A stretch of 64,000 bases of DNA. Origin: JAEZPW01 sp035629075. Lineage in GTDB: Bacteria; Acidobacteriota; Terriglobia; Terriglobales; Acidobacteriaceae. Location of the stretch: assembly GCA_035629075.1 (NCBI GenBank), contig DASPIK010000059.1:6645-70644 (forward strand). Reading direction: 5' to 3'. This document shows positions 35,119 to 44,729 of this stretch, piece by piece. Position 1 is the first letter of the stretch, and each line of letters starts with the position of its first letter. The translations under genes were made by a program, and so were the position numbers. The notes under the pieces were generated by a model. That model was not told the origin of the DNA. It did no database searches and worked only from the letters and a program-made list of their open reading frames with translations.

Positions 35119-36359
35119 AAAATGGACTTGAAGCGGTAATGCAGCGTGAGTCCAAGCTGCTGTTACCGACCTATGAACGCTTCCCCGTGCTGTTCAAGCA
35201 TGGCGAGGGAGTGTATCTCTTCGACGACTCAGGTCGAAAGTATCTCGATTTTCTTAGCGGAATCGGGGTGAACGCGCTTGGATATGCGCATCCGGCGATT
35301 ACGAAGACGATCGCCGAGCAATCGGCCCGGCTAGTACACGTCTCGAATCTTTTCTATCACGAGTACCAGGCGCAGCTTGCCGAGTTGCTTACGGCGAAGT
35401 CGGACCTTGACCGCGCATTCTTCTGCAACAGCGGCACTGAGGCATGGGAGGGAGCCCTGAAATTGGCTCGCGCCTATGCCCGCCACCTTGCGAACGGCAG
35501 CAAGCCAAAAACTCGTTTGTTGGTCATGGAAAACTCATTCCACGGCCGCACATTCGGTGCGCTCGCAACCACCGGCCAGAAGAAGTACCGTGCTCCGTTC
35601 GCGCCGCTCGTCCCTGGCGTGACATTTGTGCGGTTCAATGACGTCGCGGACTTGAGAAAAAAGTATAACGACACTGTTTGCGCTGTGGGCATGGAAACGG
35701 TCCAAGGCGAGGGAGGCATTCGCCCCGTATCGCAGGAATTCCTTGCCACCGCACGCGAATTGACTGAGAAGGCGAAAGCTGCACTCATCCTTGATGAGAT
35801 TCAATGCGGGCTGGGACGTACTGGTCGCTATTTTGCTTATCAGCATTACGGTGTTCGCCCGGACATCGTGACGGTGGCGAAGCCCCTCGCGGCTGGTCTG
35901 CCCCTTGGGGCCATACTGACGACGAACGAAATCGCCTCTGCGTTTCATCCCGGCATGCACGGAACCACGTTTGGTGGCGGTCCACTTGCCTGCTCTGTAG
36001 CGGTCGCATGTATCGAGGAACTCGATCGAGCTAGTCTCGTGAAACATGCTGCCGAACTCGGCTCGCACTTCCGAGATGCGCTGCTTGCGCTCAAGGCCAA
36101 GTACGTCGAGATCAAGGAAGTTCGCGGACTCGGGCTCATGATTGGTGTCGAGCTGACCTCGGCCGATCTTGCGAAATCGATCGTCACGAAGATGCTTGAA
36201 CGTGGCATCGTGATCAACCGCACGAACAATAACGTGCTTCGATTCCTGCCACCCTACCTGGTCACCCGTGAACACGTGGACCAAGTCTGCTCCGCCCTTG
36301 ACGACATTCTTGGAAGCGAAACGGCGGCAAGCACGCAAAAGAAGGAGTCACATGAGTAA
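35115..36359 (+). CDS. argD: Acetylornithine aminotransferase ArgD
   Basis: A 414-residue PLP enzyme of the class III aminotransferases. The start is GTG 35115, overlapping the argB stop (GTGA); the longer frame runs inside argB. The motifs are FCNSGTEAWEGALKLAR, MENSFHGRTFGAL and LDEIQCGLGRTG, with the PLP lysine Lys256 in DIVTVAKPLAAGLPLG. It converts N-acetylglutamate semialdehyde to N-acetylornithine, and may also serve lysine synthesis. The argF start lies inside its last codons (8-nt overlap). Confidence 0.95.
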   Translation: MKNGLEAVMQRESKLLLPTYERFPVLFKHGEGVYLFDDSGRKYLDFLSGIGVNALGYAHPAITKTIAEQSARLVHVSNLFYHEYQAQLAELLTAKSDLDRAFFCNSGTEAWEGALKLARAYARHLANGSKPKTRLLVMENSFHGRTFGALATTGQKKYRAPFAPLVPGVTFVRFNDVADLRKKYNDTVCAVGMETVQGEGGIRPVSQEFLATARELTEKAKAALILDEIQCGLGRTGRYFAYQHYGVRPDIVTVAKPLAAGLPLGAILTTNEIASAFHPGMHGTTFGGGPLACSVAVACIEELDRASLVKHAAELGSHFRDALLALKAKYVEIKEVRGLGLMIGVELTSADLAKSIVTKMLERGIVINRTNNNVLRFLPPYLVTREHVDQVCSALDDILGSETAASTQKKESHE

Positions 36360-37332
36360 CTCAGCCGCCACTGCTGCCTCGCGAAAGCGCGATTTGGCAT
36401 CGATTCAGGATTTCTCGCCCTCCGAGATCAGCAACCTGCTCGATCTCGCGGCCGACGTCAAAGATAACCCCGGCGCATACCGCCGTAGTCTCGATGGTAA
36501 GCAGGTCGTTCTGTTCTTCGAGAAGCCGTCACTTCGTACCCGGCTCACATTCGAATCGGGCGTTAACAGTCTGGGCGGGGTGTCATTTTTCGTGGATCAG
36601 ACCGCCTCTCGTCTTGGCGCGCGTGAGCCGCTCAACGACATGGCCAAGAACCTTGAGCGTTGGGTGAATGGCGTTGTATTGCGTACCTTCTCACATGAGA
36701 CCGTCACCAAAATGGCGCAGTACGCGTCGATTCCGGTCATCAATGCACTGAGCGATTTCGAGCATCCATGCCAGGCGCTTGCGGACATTCTCACGCTTCG
36801 CGAGACGTTCGGAGATCTCCGTAAGCTGAAGCTTGCCTACGTTGGTGATGGTAACAACGTCGCACACTCACTGATGCTCGCCGCTGCCTCGATTGGGATG
36901 AACGTCTCGGTAGGCACTCCGGTTGGCTACGAGCCATCGCCGAACGTGGTCGCTGACGCACGCACAATCGCTGCGACGACCGGCGCGACTGTCGAGGTCA
37001 CAAATGATCCGTTCGCCGCAGTGACCGGTGCCGACGCAATTTATACCGATGTCTGGGCCAGCATGGGGCAGGAAGACGAAGCCGCTGAGCGAAAGAGGAT
37101 ATTCGCGCCGTTCCAGGTGAACGACGAACTTTTCGCCAAGGCGAAACCCACGGCCGTTTTCATGCACTGCCTACCCGCGCACCGCGGCGACGAAGTTACA
37201 GCATCCGTTATCGATTCGCCTCGCTCCGTGGTTTATGACGAGGCGGAAAACCGTCTTCATATTCAGAAAGCCATTCTTCTTTTCCTACTGGGCGGCATCG
37301 GCAGCCCGGTTTCAGGGGGCGCCAATGCGTGA
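36352..37332 (+). CDS. argF: Ornithine carbamoyltransferase ArgF
   Basis: A 326-residue transcarbamylase. FEKPSLRTRLTFESG (about residue 52) binds carbamoyl phosphate, EHPCQALADILT (about 140) is the HPxQ motif, and MHCLPAHRGDEV (about 275) closes the ornithine site. The HCLP cysteine is that of ornithine-type enzymes. The sequence appears to act on ornithine rather than acetylornithine, though that variant group cannot be excluded by eye. ATG 36352 follows GAAGGAG and overlaps argD by 8 nt; it overlaps argG by 8 nt. Confidence 0.93.
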   Translation: MSNSAATAASRKRDLASIQDFSPSEISNLLDLAADVKDNPGAYRRSLDGKQVVLFFEKPSLRTRLTFESGVNSLGGVSFFVDQTASRLGAREPLNDMAKNLERWVNGVVLRTFSHETVTKMAQYASIPVINALSDFEHPCQALADILTLRETFGDLRKLKLAYVGDGNNVAHSLMLAAASIGMNVSVGTPVGYEPSPNVVADARTIAATTGATVEVTNDPFAAVTGADAIYTDVWASMGQEDEAAERKRIFAPFQVNDELFAKAKPTAVFMHCLPAHRGDEVTASVIDSPRSVVYDEAENRLHIQKAILLFLLGGIGSPVSGGANA

Positions 37333-38536
37333 ACAAGTTGTACTTGCTTATTCCGGCGGGCTGGATACATCCATCATCATCCCGTGGTTAAAAGAGAACT
37401 ATGACTGTGAAGTAATCGCGTTCGTGGCCGACGTGGGTCAGGGTGACGACATGCAGGCCGTCGTCGACAAAGCTTATGCTACCGGCGCATCGAAGGTCAT
37501 CGTGAAAGACCTCCGCGAGGAGTTCCTCACCGACTACGTCTTCCCTGCCATTCGAACCGGCGCAGTCTACGAACACAAGTATCTGCTGGGCACATCACTC
37601 GCTCGCCCGGTCATTGCGAAATACCAGGTTGAAGTTGCACTGAGCGAAGGCGCCACGGCCGTTGCTCACGGCTGCACCGGCAAAGGCAACGACCAGGTTC
37701 GGTTCGAACATGCATTCCAGGCGCTTGCTCCGGAACTTAAAGTCATCGCCCCCTGGCGCGAGTGGAACCTGATCTCCCGTGAAGATTGTCTCGACTACGC
37801 AGAAGCTCACGGCATTCCTGTTGGCCAGAGCCGCGAGAAGATCCATAGCCGTGACCGCAACCTGCTGCACATCAGCCACGAAGGCGGAGAGCTTGAAGAT
37901 CCGAATTCACCGCCTCTCCCGACCACATGGCAGTGGACGGTTTCTCCGCAGGAAGCGCCTGATGCCGTCGAAAACGTGGCGATCGGCTTCGACAAGGGCG
38001 TCCCCGTTTCCGTGAACGGCATAAAGTTGGATCCTGTCAGCTTGATGGAGTTGCTCAACGACATCGCCGCTCGCAATGGCGTTGGCCGCGTGGACCTGGT
38101 TGAGAACCGCTTCGTAGGCATGAAGTCGCGCGGTTGCTACGAGACGCCGGGTGGAACACTGCTGCTCGCGGCGCATCGCGAAATTGAATCGCTCTGCATG
38201 GATCGCGACCTTCTCCACTTCAAGCAGGAGATCGCACTGAAGTACGCTGAACTGGTGTATTTCGGCCTGTGGTTCACGCCGCTGCGCGCCGCCATCGACG
38301 CGTTCGTGGCCGCAACACAGAACGAAATGACCGGGACCACAACGCTCGCGCTGTACAAGGGCAACATCGACGTGGTCGGGCGCAAGGCCGAGAACTCGCT
38401 GTACCGCCTGGACGTGGCCAGCTTCACCATGGGCGAAAGCTACAACCAGAAGGACGCCGAGGGTTTCATCCGCATCCTTGGCCTGCCCGCCCGCTCGCGC
38501 GCTATCCTCAACGCGCAGGTGGAGGCAGTCAGATGA
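37325..38536 (+). CDS. argG: Argininosuccinate synthase ArgG
   Basis: A 403-residue enzyme of the usual type-1 length. The ATP pyrophosphatase loop is AYSGGLDTSIIIPWL (residues 8-22), followed by AHGCTGKGNDQVRFE (about 115). It condenses citrulline with aspartate using ATP. The start at ATG 37325 overlaps the argF stop by 8 nt. The end overlaps argH by 4 nt. Confidence 0.95.
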   Translation: MREQVVLAYSGGLDTSIIIPWLKENYDCEVIAFVADVGQGDDMQAVVDKAYATGASKVIVKDLREEFLTDYVFPAIRTGAVYEHKYLLGTSLARPVIAKYQVEVALSEGATAVAHGCTGKGNDQVRFEHAFQALAPELKVIAPWREWNLISREDCLDYAEAHGIPVGQSREKIHSRDRNLLHISHEGGELEDPNSPPLPTTWQWTVSPQEAPDAVENVAIGFDKGVPVSVNGIKLDPVSLMELLNDIAARNGVGRVDLVENRFVGMKSRGCYETPGGTLLLAAHREIESLCMDRDLLHFKQEIALKYAELVYFGLWFTPLRAAIDAFVAATQNEMTGTTTLALYKGNIDVVGRKAENSLYRLDVASFTMGESYNQKDAEGFIRILGLPARSRAILNAQVEAVR

Positions 38537-39933
38537 AGATGTGGTCCGGGCGGTTCGAAGAGCCGAACGACCCGGAATTCGAGCAGTGGCAGCGGTCGTT
38601 CCCGTATGACAAACGACTGCTGCCATGTGAGATCGCAGCCAGCAAAGCGCATGCGCGGGCGCTGGCTGCAGCTCGTATTTTTACCCCCTCCGAGTTAAAC
38701 GAGGTACTGCGAGGGCTCGATTCGATTCTTAAGGAAGGTATTCCAACGGCCGACTTTCCTGAGATCGAAGACGTGCACCACTATGTCGAACATCGTTTGT
38801 CGGTACTGATCGGCGACACGGCTTTCAAGCTGCACACTGGCCGTAGTCGAAATGAGCAAATTGCGACCGACCTCCGTCTTTACACGCGCGACAAGATCGA
38901 TGAACTCTCGGACTTGCTCCTGAATCTGATCAGCGCCCTGCTCGACCAGGCGCATCGTGCAGGAGCGGCCACCATGCCTGCCTATACGCATTTGCAACGT
39001 GCCGAACCGGTTCTCGTCGCGCATTGGCTGCTGGCGTATTGCGAAATGTTCTGGCGCGACGCGGATCGCCTTGCCGATTGCCGGCGACGAATGAATCGGT
39101 GCCCACTCGGGTCGGGCGCGATTGCCGGAGCAATCCTGCCGCTGGACCGAGCAGCGATGGCTGCGGAGCTCGGGTTCGATGCACCGACAGCGAACAGCAT
39201 GGACGCAACTAGTGATCGCGACTTCGCATTAGAGTTCGTCCAGTCGCTCTCGACGATGTCTGTTCACCTCAGTCGCATGGCTGAGGACATGCTTCTGTAC
39301 TCGACCCAAGAGTTCGGTTTCGTGTGCTTGCCGGAGCGGTACTCAACCGGCAGCAGCGCGATGCCTCAGAAGAAGAATGCAGACTCAATGGAGATTCTGC
39401 GAAGCAAGGCTGCACGCATAAGCGCACAGGCAAGCTTCCTGCTGACCACGATGAAGGCGCTTCCCATGGCGTACAACAAAGATCTTCAAGAAACGCAGCA
39501 GCCACTTTTTGACGCCGCCGAGCAATGCTTGGCTATGCTGAAGATCGCCGCAGGCTTCGCATCTTGCGTTACGTTCAATCTCGCCAGGATGGCAAACGCT
39601 GCGACGTCAGGTTGCATGAATGCCTTCGCCGCTGCAGGGCATCTCGTCCGCTATCAAGGCGTGACGTTCCGCCGCGCGCACGAGATGGTCGGCGCAGCCG
39701 TTCGCAAGTGCATCGAGAGTGGCGGCGAAATTCAGGACCTGAGCGTCGAGGATCTAGCGGCTTGTGGCATTAAGGCCGACACAGCTTTTTACTCAGCACT
39801 CACGGTTGACTCTGCACTCGCCGCACACGATGTTCCGGGCGGCACGGCTCCCGAGCAAGTGGTAAAAGCGATCAAAGACCTGACACAAAGGTTGGAACAA
39901 GTAAGGAAACGGGCCCATGTTGAGAACGCGTAA
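38533..39933 (+). CDS. argH: Argininosuccinate lyase ArgH
   Basis: A 466-residue fumarase-superfamily lyase. It opens with MWSGRFEEPNDPEFEQW. TGRSRNEQIATDLRLYTRD (about 104) and the signature GSSAMPQKKNADSMEI (about 277) hold the catalytic serine loop. It cleaves argininosuccinate to arginine and fumarate. ATG 38533 overlaps argG by 4 nt. Its last 17 nt overlap the start of the GNAT gene, which recalls the fused argH(A) of some marine gammaproteobacteria. Confidence 0.95.
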   Translation: MKMWSGRFEEPNDPEFEQWQRSFPYDKRLLPCEIAASKAHARALAAARIFTPSELNEVLRGLDSILKEGIPTADFPEIEDVHHYVEHRLSVLIGDTAFKLHTGRSRNEQIATDLRLYTRDKIDELSDLLLNLISALLDQAHRAGAATMPAYTHLQRAEPVLVAHWLLAYCEMFWRDADRLADCRRRMNRCPLGSGAIAGAILPLDRAAMAAELGFDAPTANSMDATSDRDFALEFVQSLSTMSVHLSRMAEDMLLYSTQEFGFVCLPERYSTGSSAMPQKKNADSMEILRSKAARISAQASFLLTTMKALPMAYNKDLQETQQPLFDAAEQCLAMLKIAAGFASCVTFNLARMANAATSGCMNAFAAAGHLVRYQGVTFRRAHEMVGAAVRKCIESGGEIQDLSVEDLAACGIKADTAFYSALTVDSALAAHDVPGGTAPEQVVKAIKDLTQRLEQVRKRAHVENA

Positions 39934-40438
39934 CGCCGTCCTGCCGGACGCAAAGCCAATCGAGCAGTTGATCAGAGTGCATTCCGGCGACGGGACTCTG
40001 TTGCCACGCTCCATCGCGGAAATCTGTGAAAACATCCGCGACTTCGTGGTGGTCGAGCGCGACGGCGAGATTGTCGGCTGCGGTGCACTCCACCTGTATG
40101 GTCCGCACCTGGCCGAGATTCGCTCGATCACCGTGACCGAGGGCAGCAAGGGACACGGTGCCGGACGGGCCCTTGTTCACGCGCTCTTTCGCGAGGCTGA
40201 ACGGCACGGCGTTCCCAGTATCTGTCTCTTTACGCGTATTCCCGAATTTTTCGCGTTGATGGGATTTCGTCAGGTAGCGCACGAGTCACTTCCCGACAAA
40301 ATCTATAAAGACTGTCAGCGCTGCCCTCGCCGGGATGCCTGTGACGAAGTGGCGATGGTTCGGGGAGAAGTTCCTAAATACTCGATTCTCGCGCCGTTGC
40401 ATGCTGCGCGGCAGCGTCTGACTTCCATAGCACGGTAA
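39917..40438 (+). CDS. argA: Short N-acetylglutamate synthase (GNAT only, ArgA type)
   Basis: A 173-residue GNAT acetyltransferase. It has VVVERDGEIVGCGALHLYG and the acetyl-CoA loop VTEGSKGHGAGRALVHAL. A C-terminal cluster KDCQRCPRRDACDE carries Cys133, Cys136 and Cys142, as in class ArgA-like synthases. It lacks the amino-acid-kinase-like arginine sensor of classical ArgA, so it is probably not feedback-inhibited. It would make N-acetylglutamate to prime the cycle, while ArgJ recycles acetyl groups. It sits between argH (17-nt overlap) and argJ. Confidence 0.85.
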   Translation: MLRTRNAVLPDAKPIEQLIRVHSGDGTLLPRSIAEICENIRDFVVVERDGEIVGCGALHLYGPHLAEIRSITVTEGSKGHGAGRALVHALFREAERHGVPSICLFTRIPEFFALMGFRQVAHESLPDKIYKDCQRCPRRDACDEVAMVRGEVPKYSILAPLHAARQRLTSIAR

Positions 40439-40443
40439 AACGA

Positions 40444-41640
40444 ATGAAAAAACAGTTTGGCATTCCTAAGGGATTCGTGTTTTCAGCCGTCAAGTCTGGC
40501 CTGAAAGCCAGCGGTAATCTTGACCTTGCGTTAGCTGAAGCACCACTTGGCGCCACCGCTGCTGCCATGTTTACAAAGAACCGAGTGGTGGCGGCTCCCG
40601 TCACTCTAGGCAGAGAGAACTTGAAGCGCACTCGTGGGCGCCTTCGCGCTGTGCTGGTGAACGCTGGCAACGCAAACTGTGGGACGGGTGCCTCGGGCTA
40701 CGCTGCGGCGCAGTCTACATGCGAAGCCACAGCCGCACTGCTCACGGTGGCTCCCGAGTTCGTCTTACCTTCTTCCACTGGGGTTATCGGCGTTCCGCTG
40801 CCCATCGAGAAGGTTCAAGTTGCACTGCCCTCGTTAGTCAGCGAACGTGCCTCCACGCCTGAAGCGGTCATGCAGTTTGCGCGAGCAATCATGACTACCG
40901 ACACCCGTCCGAAGTTGGCGTCAGCCGAAATCGTAGTGGGTCGGAACACGGTGACAGTACTCGGAATTGCAAAAGGCTCGGGCATGATTCACCCGAACAT
41001 GGCAACCATGCTCGTGTACCTGTTCACCGATGCCGATATAGCGCCAGCGGCCCTGAACTCCGTTCTAAAGAGTGCCGTCGACAATTCGTTCAATCGTATT
41101 TCCGTCGACGGCGACACCTCCACGAACGATACGGTTGCGATCCTGGCCAGCGGTCTTGGGGCGAAGATTGCGGCAGGCGCTTCGGTTCAGCGGTTCTCCA
41201 CAGCTGTGCACGATGTTTGCGCCTCGCTGGCACATCAGATTGTGTCGGATGGCGAAGGGGTAAAACACGTCGTGCGCCTCTCGGTCGAAGGTGCCGCGAG
41301 TGCGAAGCATGCTGACCAGATCGCCCGTACCATCGCACATTCCTTACTGGTCAAAACAGCCTGGGCCGGTGCCGATCCGAACTGGGGACGCATCCTGGCC
41401 GCTGTTGGACGCTCAAATGTTGCAGTAGATCCGGCGGACGTTTCGATTTACATCGGCGATCAGCAGGTTTGTGCGAAGGGACAAGCTGTGAAGTTCAACG
41501 CAAAATCTGTACACAAGCTCATGCTAAAACCCGAGTACACGATCAAGGTCTGTGTAGGATCGGGCGGCGGCACAACCGAGCTGTTGACTTGCGATCTGAC
41601 CACCGACTACGTCCACATCAACGCGGACTACTCCACATAG
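40444..41640 (+). CDS. argJ: Glutamate N-acetyltransferase / ornithine acetyltransferase ArgJ
   Basis: A 398-residue Ntn-fold enzyme, self-cleaved at the conserved ATML: the nucleophile is Thr188 in MIHPNMATMLVYLF. KGSGMIHPNMA and the later WGRILAAVGRS are family motifs. It transfers the acetyl group from N-acetylornithine to glutamate, giving ornithine and N-acetylglutamate. This explains why no argE deacetylase is in the operon. Whether it also uses acetyl-CoA cannot be read from sequence. It is the last gene of the operon. Confidence 0.94.
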   Translation: MKKQFGIPKGFVFSAVKSGLKASGNLDLALAEAPLGATAAAMFTKNRVVAAPVTLGRENLKRTRGRLRAVLVNAGNANCGTGASGYAAAQSTCEATAALLTVAPEFVLPSSTGVIGVPLPIEKVQVALPSLVSERASTPEAVMQFARAIMTTDTRPKLASAEIVVGRNTVTVLGIAKGSGMIHPNMATMLVYLFTDADIAPAALNSVLKSAVDNSFNRISVDGDTSTNDTVAILASGLGAKIAAGASVQRFSTAVHDVCASLAHQIVSDGEGVKHVVRLSVEGAASAKHADQIARTIAHSLLVKTAWAGADPNWGRILAAVGRSNVAVDPADVSIYIGDQQVCAKGQAVKFNAKSVHKLMLKPEYTIKVCVGSGGGTTELLTCDLTTDYVHINADYST

Positions 41641-41684
41641 CTTGTTCGTTCGACCAAGTTCACCCGAAATTGTTCGTGCCAAAC

Positions 41685-41737
41685 GATTGGCCGCCTATAA
41701 CGCGGTTAGAAGTTCCCCGCAATACAGGCGGCCAATC
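41685..41737. terminator. Long inverted repeat between convergent argJ and the tolC-like gene
   Basis: A perfect 12-bp inverted repeat (GATTGGCCGCCT / AGGCGGCCAATC) with an inner GCGG/CCGC pairing. It sits in the 118-bp gap between the convergent argJ and TolC-like genes. It may act as a two-way terminator, but there is no U-run on either side. Its role is therefore uncertain. Confidence 0.4.
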
Positions 41738-41758
41738 CAGCGGATACTGCACAGCCGC

Positions 41759-43402
41759 TCAGTTTTCAATCTCAACTTGGTGGGTGGTCAGCAGGAGGCC
41801 ACACGCTCGATCCAACGCAGTCAAAGCGCGCTGATACCCGATTTGAGAATGCGCAAGGTCCTGTTCGGCCTGCGCGAGTTGGGTCTGGGCATCGAGAACG
41901 AAAAAGATCGTCTGCGCGCCGAGTTCAAATTTGCGCTGTTCGGCTTCCATGTTCTTCTGTGCCACGTCGCGCGACACTTTGGCTGCAGCAATCGAAAGCT
42001 TTGCCTGTTCGAGCTGGTTCACTGCGTTCTTCACTTCTAAGCGGATTGCCTGCTCGCGCTGGCGTAGCAGATATAGACTCTTGCGTTTGGAGATAAGCGC
42101 CGAGCCAAGATCCGCGGAGGCTGCACGATTTCGCAAGGGCAGTCGTAACTGGAGCGTCACGCCATAGGTGGCGTAATCGAAGCGCGTAAGTTGGTGCCAG
42201 GAATCTCCGAACCCGCCATGGGTCACGACTTCTCCCGTCTCGCGATCGATGTAATTGCCGCCTGTTCCGTTGGTGGTGTAGAAACCGTTCAGCGACAGGT
42301 CCGGCTTGAGATTATTGTTCGCCACATCGATGTTGGTCTCATCATTCGCTATCTGCACACGCAAAGCTTCCAATTCCGGCCGATTGACCAATGCTCGCTG
42401 CAGCGATTCGTGGGCGTCCACCACAGCAAACTCGCCAGCACTCTCTACGTTCTCGGTCAGATCCAGGTCGAGTGCATTAATGTCCGAGTCGAGGTCGGCA
42501 CCCAAGGTGCGGCGCAATTCATCTTCTACCTGCTTCAGGCGGTACTCGGCTTGAATCAACGCAAGTTTACGCTGAGCTACCTGCGCTTCCGAGCGATAGA
42601 TATCCAGCGGTGGCAGCGCTCCGAGTTCCAGTGCACGCTTGTTTTGCTTGTAAGTCGTTTCTGCCAACTCCAACGATTTTCGGACTACTTCCAAATCCTT
42701 ACGTGACTGCAGGGCGTCCCAGTATTGGCCCACAACCTTAGCAATGGAGTCACTCATCTGCGCCTGAAAAGTCGCGCGAGACTGCTTCACCGTGCGTTGC
42801 GCAATGATAATAGGCGCACGCGTGATGCCGATTCCACGTTTCCGAAGCAGTGGCTGCGACAAGTTGAAACTCAGGCTCGAATTGTAAGCAGGGTTGAGAA
42901 AACTGTATTGGCTATTCGTGGCGGACCGGTTGCCATTGAAACTGATGCTGTAGCTTGTCCCGGTCGCAAACAGTTGCGAATAGCCCAACGTCGCCCGGTG
43001 CGTAAGTTGACTGAACGTAGACGACCCGCTGTCCAAGGTTGACGTTGCAGGCGTATTTGATCGCGTGGGCGCAAAGCTTGACGTAAAGATTGGATCAAAT
43101 TGTCCGCGCGCCCGGTTCACTCCTAGAGATACAAGCTGCAACTGCAGTTCGTTCAGGCGAACATCCGTGTCGTTCAGCAATGCTAATTTGATCGCATCCC
43201 GGAGACCCAGACGAAGCCTGTTTCCGGAGACATACTCCTGCAGGTTCTTCGGTCCGGGGACTTGGGTTGGCGATGATGGGCGGACGAAAAGGCTGTGGAA
43301 GTAGCTAGGAGCAGGAGACGTTTGCGTCGCCGCATCTGCCGCCGAACACACCAGAGCGAGAAGAATGAAAAGAAGAATGCTATATCTGCTGAATCTCATC
43401 AA
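41759..43402 (-). CDS. TolC-family outer-membrane efflux channel
   Basis: A 547-residue protein with a signal peptide (about residues 1-24, ending ADAA) and two outer-membrane-efflux (OEP) repeats rich in coiled-coil helix. The repeats include AIKLALLNDTDVRLNELQ, LNLSQ-type strands (NLSQPLLRKRGIG), then LGALPPLDIYRSEAQVAQRK and FELGAQTIFFVLDAQTQLAQ. The N-terminal extension of about 45 residues is Pro/Ser rich. It is the last gene of the minus-strand efflux operon, 37 nt after the permease. It would give the export system its exit through the outer membrane. Confidence 0.9.
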   Translation of the reverse strand: MMRFSRYSILLFILLALVCSAADAATQTSPAPSYFHSLFVRPSSPTQVPGPKNLQEYVSGNRLRLGLRDAIKLALLNDTDVRLNELQLQLVSLGVNRARGQFDPIFTSSFAPTRSNTPATSTLDSGSSTFSQLTHRATLGYSQLFATGTSYSISFNGNRSATNSQYSFLNPAYNSSLSFNLSQPLLRKRGIGITRAPIIIAQRTVKQSRATFQAQMSDSIAKVVGQYWDALQSRKDLEVVRKSLELAETTYKQNKRALELGALPPLDIYRSEAQVAQRKLALIQAEYRLKQVEDELRRTLGADLDSDINALDLDLTENVESAGEFAVVDAHESLQRALVNRPELEALRVQIANDETNIDVANNNLKPDLSLNGFYTTNGTGGNYIDRETGEVVTHGGFGDSWHQLTRFDYATYGVTLQLRLPLRNRAASADLGSALISKRKSLYLLRQREQAIRLEVKNAVNQLEQAKLSIAAAKVSRDVAQKNMEAEQRKFELGAQTIFFVLDAQTQLAQAEQDLAHSQIGYQRALTALDRACGLLLTTHQVEIEN

Positions 43403-43439
43403 TCAACCTCAGGCACCCGCCTGCTGCAGCAGTAGCTAA

Positions 43440-44729
43440 CTATTCGTACCGTATGGCTTCTACTGGATCCAGTCGCGACGCCTTCATAGCTGGATATCCA
43501 CCAAAAATGAGGCCAACCGAAACAGAAAAAAGGAATGCAACCAGAATTGAACTCAGCGTCGTGATCGTCGACCAACCCGCGAGCCATGCGATGGTTCGAG
43601 ACATGGCAAACCCAAACACAATTCCGATCAATCCACCAGCGAGAGAAATGAGTATCGCCTCAACCAGAAACTGGCGCACAACATCGCGTCGGCGCGCGCC
43701 GATCGCGCGTCGAACACCGATTTCGCGGGTGCGTTCCATGACGTTGGCGAGCATGATATTCATGATCCCGATGCCGCCGACGAGGAGGGAAATTGAGGCG
43801 ATAGCGCCCATCACCCAGTCGAACATGCGCTGGGTCTTCTGCTGCTCGGCCAGCAGTTCAGCGGGGGCCACGACGGTGAAGTCCGGAGTGTTGCGGTGAG
43901 CCGCGTTGAGGATGCCACGGACCCGTTCCGCGGTGCTCACGGTCTGCTCCGGAGAACTGAGTTGAAGATATATGCCGTCGATTTCGTCCTTCAGCCCGCT
44001 GCGATTGCTCTCTAATCGAAGAAGCGCCGCCGTGAGCGGAACGTAAATGATGTTGTTTGTGTCTCCAGCAGCTACTCCCTCAATTTTCGCCTGCGACGTG
44101 AGTTGCGGCGCAACGGTTCCGACGACTCGGAACCACTGTTCGTTGACTTTTACAAATTGACCAACGGACTCTTGGTCATTGAATAGCGCCGACCGCGCAC
44201 CAGACCCTAGAACCGCGACCGGTGCGGCAGTTTCTGCCTCGTTCTCATCGAAGAAGCGCCCCTGGACAACACCGAGACCTGCGATCTGCTGGTACTGCGG
44301 ATTGACGCCGAACACCACCGGGAATTCGCGTGCTGGCTTGGGGATCAGCTTTGTTGGTTCGAAGCGCTTGCGAGGCGTGAAATCGACGACATTGGGCACG
44401 TTCGCCCGAATGATGCGGGAGTCTTGCAGTGTTAGTCCCGGCGAGTTCTTCCGAACGTTCCGCAGGTCTTCCCAGTTAGCGGCTTCCTTCGCCTCGACGA
44501 TCAGGTTCCGCACGCCCATCTGTTCGATAATTGCCATTACCTGCTGGCGCGCGCCCGCCCCGATAGACATCATCGTGATCACCGCCGCTACGCCGAAGAT
44601 CATGCCCAACATGGTTAGCAGGCTGCGCAGCTTATGAACCAACAGGTTCTGCAGGCCGATCTTCAGGTCGGGCGTTGCTTCCTGCAGTAACTTCCAGTGT
44701 CTCGTCCAATCGCGTGCAATCGATTTCAT
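43440..44729 (-). CDS. MacB/FtsX-family ABC permease of an efflux operon
   Basis: A 429-residue permease. The first helix follows KLRSLLTMLGMIFGVAAVIT. The periplasmic MacB_PCD domain spans about residues 60-300, and the FtsX domain has MERTREIGVRRAIGARRRDV. It ends DPVEAIRYE. It overlaps the upstream HlyD-type gene by 4 nt and precedes the TolC-like gene. In MacAB-TolC systems an ATPase is fused to, or encoded beside, the permease; here neither is seen, so energy must come from a protein encoded elsewhere. Confidence 0.9.
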   Translation of the reverse strand: MKSIARDWTRHWKLLQEATPDLKIGLQNLLVHKLRSLLTMLGMIFGVAAVITMMSIGAGARQQVMAIIEQMGVRNLIVEAKEAANWEDLRNVRKNSPGLTLQDSRIIRANVPNVVDFTPRKRFEPTKLIPKPAREFPVVFGVNPQYQQIAGLGVVQGRFFDENEAETAAPVAVLGSGARSALFNDQESVGQFVKVNEQWFRVVGTVAPQLTSQAKIEGVAAGDTNNIIYVPLTAALLRLESNRSGLKDEIDGIYLQLSSPEQTVSTAERVRGILNAAHRNTPDFTVVAPAELLAEQQKTQRMFDWVMGAIASISLLVGGIGIMNIMLANVMERTREIGVRRAIGARRRDVVRQFLVEAILISLAGGLIGIVFGFAMSRTIAWLAGWSTITTLSSILVAFLFSVSVGLIFGGYPAMKASRLDPVEAIRYE

